This document shows positions 5,202 to 6,280 of a stretch of 6,280 nt of DNA, one piece after another; the first letter of the stretch is position 1; the number at the start of each line of letters is the position of its first letter. The translations under genes and the position numbers were made by a program. The notes under the pieces were generated by a model, which worked only from the letters and a program-made list of their open reading frames with translations, did not search any database and was not told the origin of the DNA. This stretch comes from JBCBSP01 sp964561235 (GTDB lineage: Bacteria; Pseudomonadota; Alphaproteobacteria; Caulobacterales; Maricaulaceae): NCBI GenBank assembly GCA_964561235.1, contig CAZLOV010000141.1, positions 1 to 6,280 of the forward strand, in the 5' to 3' direction.

Positions 5202-6280
5202 CGCCTGTTCTCCTGACGCGCCGGGCCGTCCCCGGCGTCCTGACTGCCTGCGGTTTGCGGCGCGCGCACGTCGATGAGCTCCGCACCGGGAAAGAGCGCC
5301 AACGCCCTGACGGCGACGGGATCGCGGCCCGCCCGCCTGAGGCGTTCGCGGCGTTCGCGCTCGCGGCGTTCGCGCAACGTCTCCCCGCCTTCAGCCTCAC
5401 GGTCGGCGAGCACCATCCAAGGGGTCTCCAGCGCATCCTGCAGCGCGCGGGAGAGCTTGGCGGCCAGATCGGCCGGCGCGCCCTCGGCGGGCTGGAACAC
5501 AAGCCGGCCGGGCTTCACGCTGACAGGCCGCACATAGCGTTCCAGATCAAGCCTCAGCGCGATCTCGCGGGCCTCGTCGAGGGCTGCGGCGATCGCGTCG
5601 AGATCGGAGGGTCCTTGCGCTTCCGGCGAAGACGCGGCCTCCACGGCCGATGCGCCGTCCTGCGCCGGGGCCGGCGCGTCGGCGGGCGCCGAGCCCGAAA
5701 GCAGGCGGGCGGCCTCCTCGGGTCCGGGAAGATTGGCCGCCGCCATCAGCCGGATCACCGCCATTTCAGCCGCAGACACCGGATCGGGCGCCGCGCGCAC
5801 GTCTTCAAGACCGGTGAGCGCGACCTTCCAGAGGCGGCTAAGCCCGCCCAGGCTCTGCTTTTCAGCCAGAGCCTGCAGGCGCGCGGTCGTATCCGGTCCC
5901 TCGCCGAGATCGGCCTCGGGACCGGCGGCCTTCAACCTTGCGACCATGTGCAGGTGATCGAGCAGGTCGCGCATGACCACGCCCATGTCCGCGCCGGCGG
6001 CGTACTGGCTCTGAAGCTCGGCGAGGGCCTCGCCCGCCCGGCCTTCAAGCGCAGCTTCCAGCAGGGTCACGATGCGGGTGCGGTCGGACAGGCCCAGCAT
6101 CTCGCGCACCTGCGCTTCGCTGACCGCTTCGCCGTCGAGCGCCTGAACGATCGCCTGGTCGAGAAGCGACAAGGCGTCGCGCACCGAACCTTCCGCCGCG
6201 CGCGCGATCGCGACAAGCCCGGCGCGTTCGACAGCGGCGTTCTCCCGGGCGCAGACGCGTTCGAGATGATCCGCGAGCAC
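5198..6280 (-). CDS. dnaX: DNA polymerase III subunit gamma/tau, C-terminal part
   Basis: DnaX forms the motor of the clamp loader that places the beta clamp on DNA; tau also ties polymerase and helicase together. The gene enters from the right edge, so the ATPase core (Walker A, zinc site) is not visible. The window has 360 codons, the first being an internal GTG (Val). SVRDALSLLDQ at 32-42 of this part is the conserved sensor-2 region of the AAA+ core. Residues about 55-185 are the helical collar domain (VREMLGLSDRTRIVTLLEAA onward). A Pro/Ala-rich linker runs from about 196 to 226. The end, about 227-339, is the tau C-terminal domain found in alphaproteobacteria, with an Arg/Glu-rich helix (RERRERERRERLRR, 303-316) and FPGAELIDVR (330-339). 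The stop overlaps the ybaB start. No A-rich slippery site is present for making gamma by frameshifting. Confidence 0.96.
   Translation of the reverse strand: MLADHLERVCARENAAVERAGLVAIARAAEGSVRDALSLLDQAIVQALDGEAVSEAQVREMLGLSDRTRIVTLLEAALEGRAGEALAELQSQYAAGADMGVVMRDLLDHLHMVARLKAAGPEADLGEGPDTTARLQALAEKQSLGGLSRLWKVALTGLEDVRAAPDPVSAAEMAVIRLMAAANLPGPEEAARLLSGSAPADAPAPAQDGASAVEAASSPEAQGPSDLDAIAAALDEAREIALRLDLERYVRPVSVKPGRLVFQPAEGAPADLAAKLSRALQDALETPWMVLADREAEGGETLRERRERERRERLRRAGRDPVAVRALALFPGAELIDVRAPQTAGSQDAGDGPARQENRR
5342..5374. repeat. Short tandem repeat encoding the RER-rich helix of DnaX
   Basis: Three perfect copies of the 9-mer GCGTTCGCG (5342-5350, 5351-5359 and 5366-5374), the last two separated by CTCGCG, encode an Arg/Glu-rich stretch near the DnaX C-terminus. 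It is a coding repeat with three-residue periodicity that could expand or contract in frame. It probably reflects a charged single helix rather than a mobile or regulatory element. Confidence 0.75.

Noticed and set aside
5859..5862. GAAAAGC on the coding strand of dnaX as a frameshift site
   Set aside because: Only four A in a row and not a proper X-XXY-YYZ heptamer; it also lies before the linker, so it does not look like a gamma-producing slippery site.

Overview
The window is GC-rich, very densely packed bacterial chromosome, most likely from an alphaproteobacterium. Three things point there: the C-terminal domain of DnaX is of the alphaproteobacterial type (ending FPGAELIDVR), dnaX, ybaB and recR lie in the usual order, and one intergenic gap holds a near-consensus CtrA site. 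A Caulobacterales, Maricaulales or Hyphomonadaceae-like source would fit, but this is inference. I see no mobile element, CRISPR array, tRNA, rRNA or phage gene.

Layout by region. At the left edge is the C-terminal end of a short-chain dehydrogenase (+ strand, 1-254). It meets peptide deformylase (def, - strand, 255-773) stop to stop with no spacer. Def follows rmuC (- strand, 805-2235) with a 31-bp gap that may carry def's own promoter. A 148-bp divergent region (2236-2383) separates rmuC from two + strand genes: an exported PQQ-dependent aldose sugar dehydrogenase (2384-3514) and a small DUF1428 (YbaA-like) protein (3581-3934). The DUF1428 gene converges on an unrecognised 70-residue acidic protein gene (- strand, 3945-4157), and a small hairpin spans both stop codons. 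The right part is the replication and repair cluster dnaX (partial)-ybaB-recR, all on the - strand, in which dnaX and ybaB overlap by ATGA.

Working together. The - strand genes are mostly genome maintenance and protein maturation: clamp loader, nucleoid-associated YbaB, RecFOR mediator RecR, RmuC and Def. The + strand sugar dehydrogenase and DUF1428 gene look like an unrelated pair sitting inside this block. Most of the window is ordinary. The most interesting points are a CtrA-like site in front of the unknown acidic small protein, a possible leaderless promoter for def, and the absence of fmt next to def. I found no convincing new multi-gene system.
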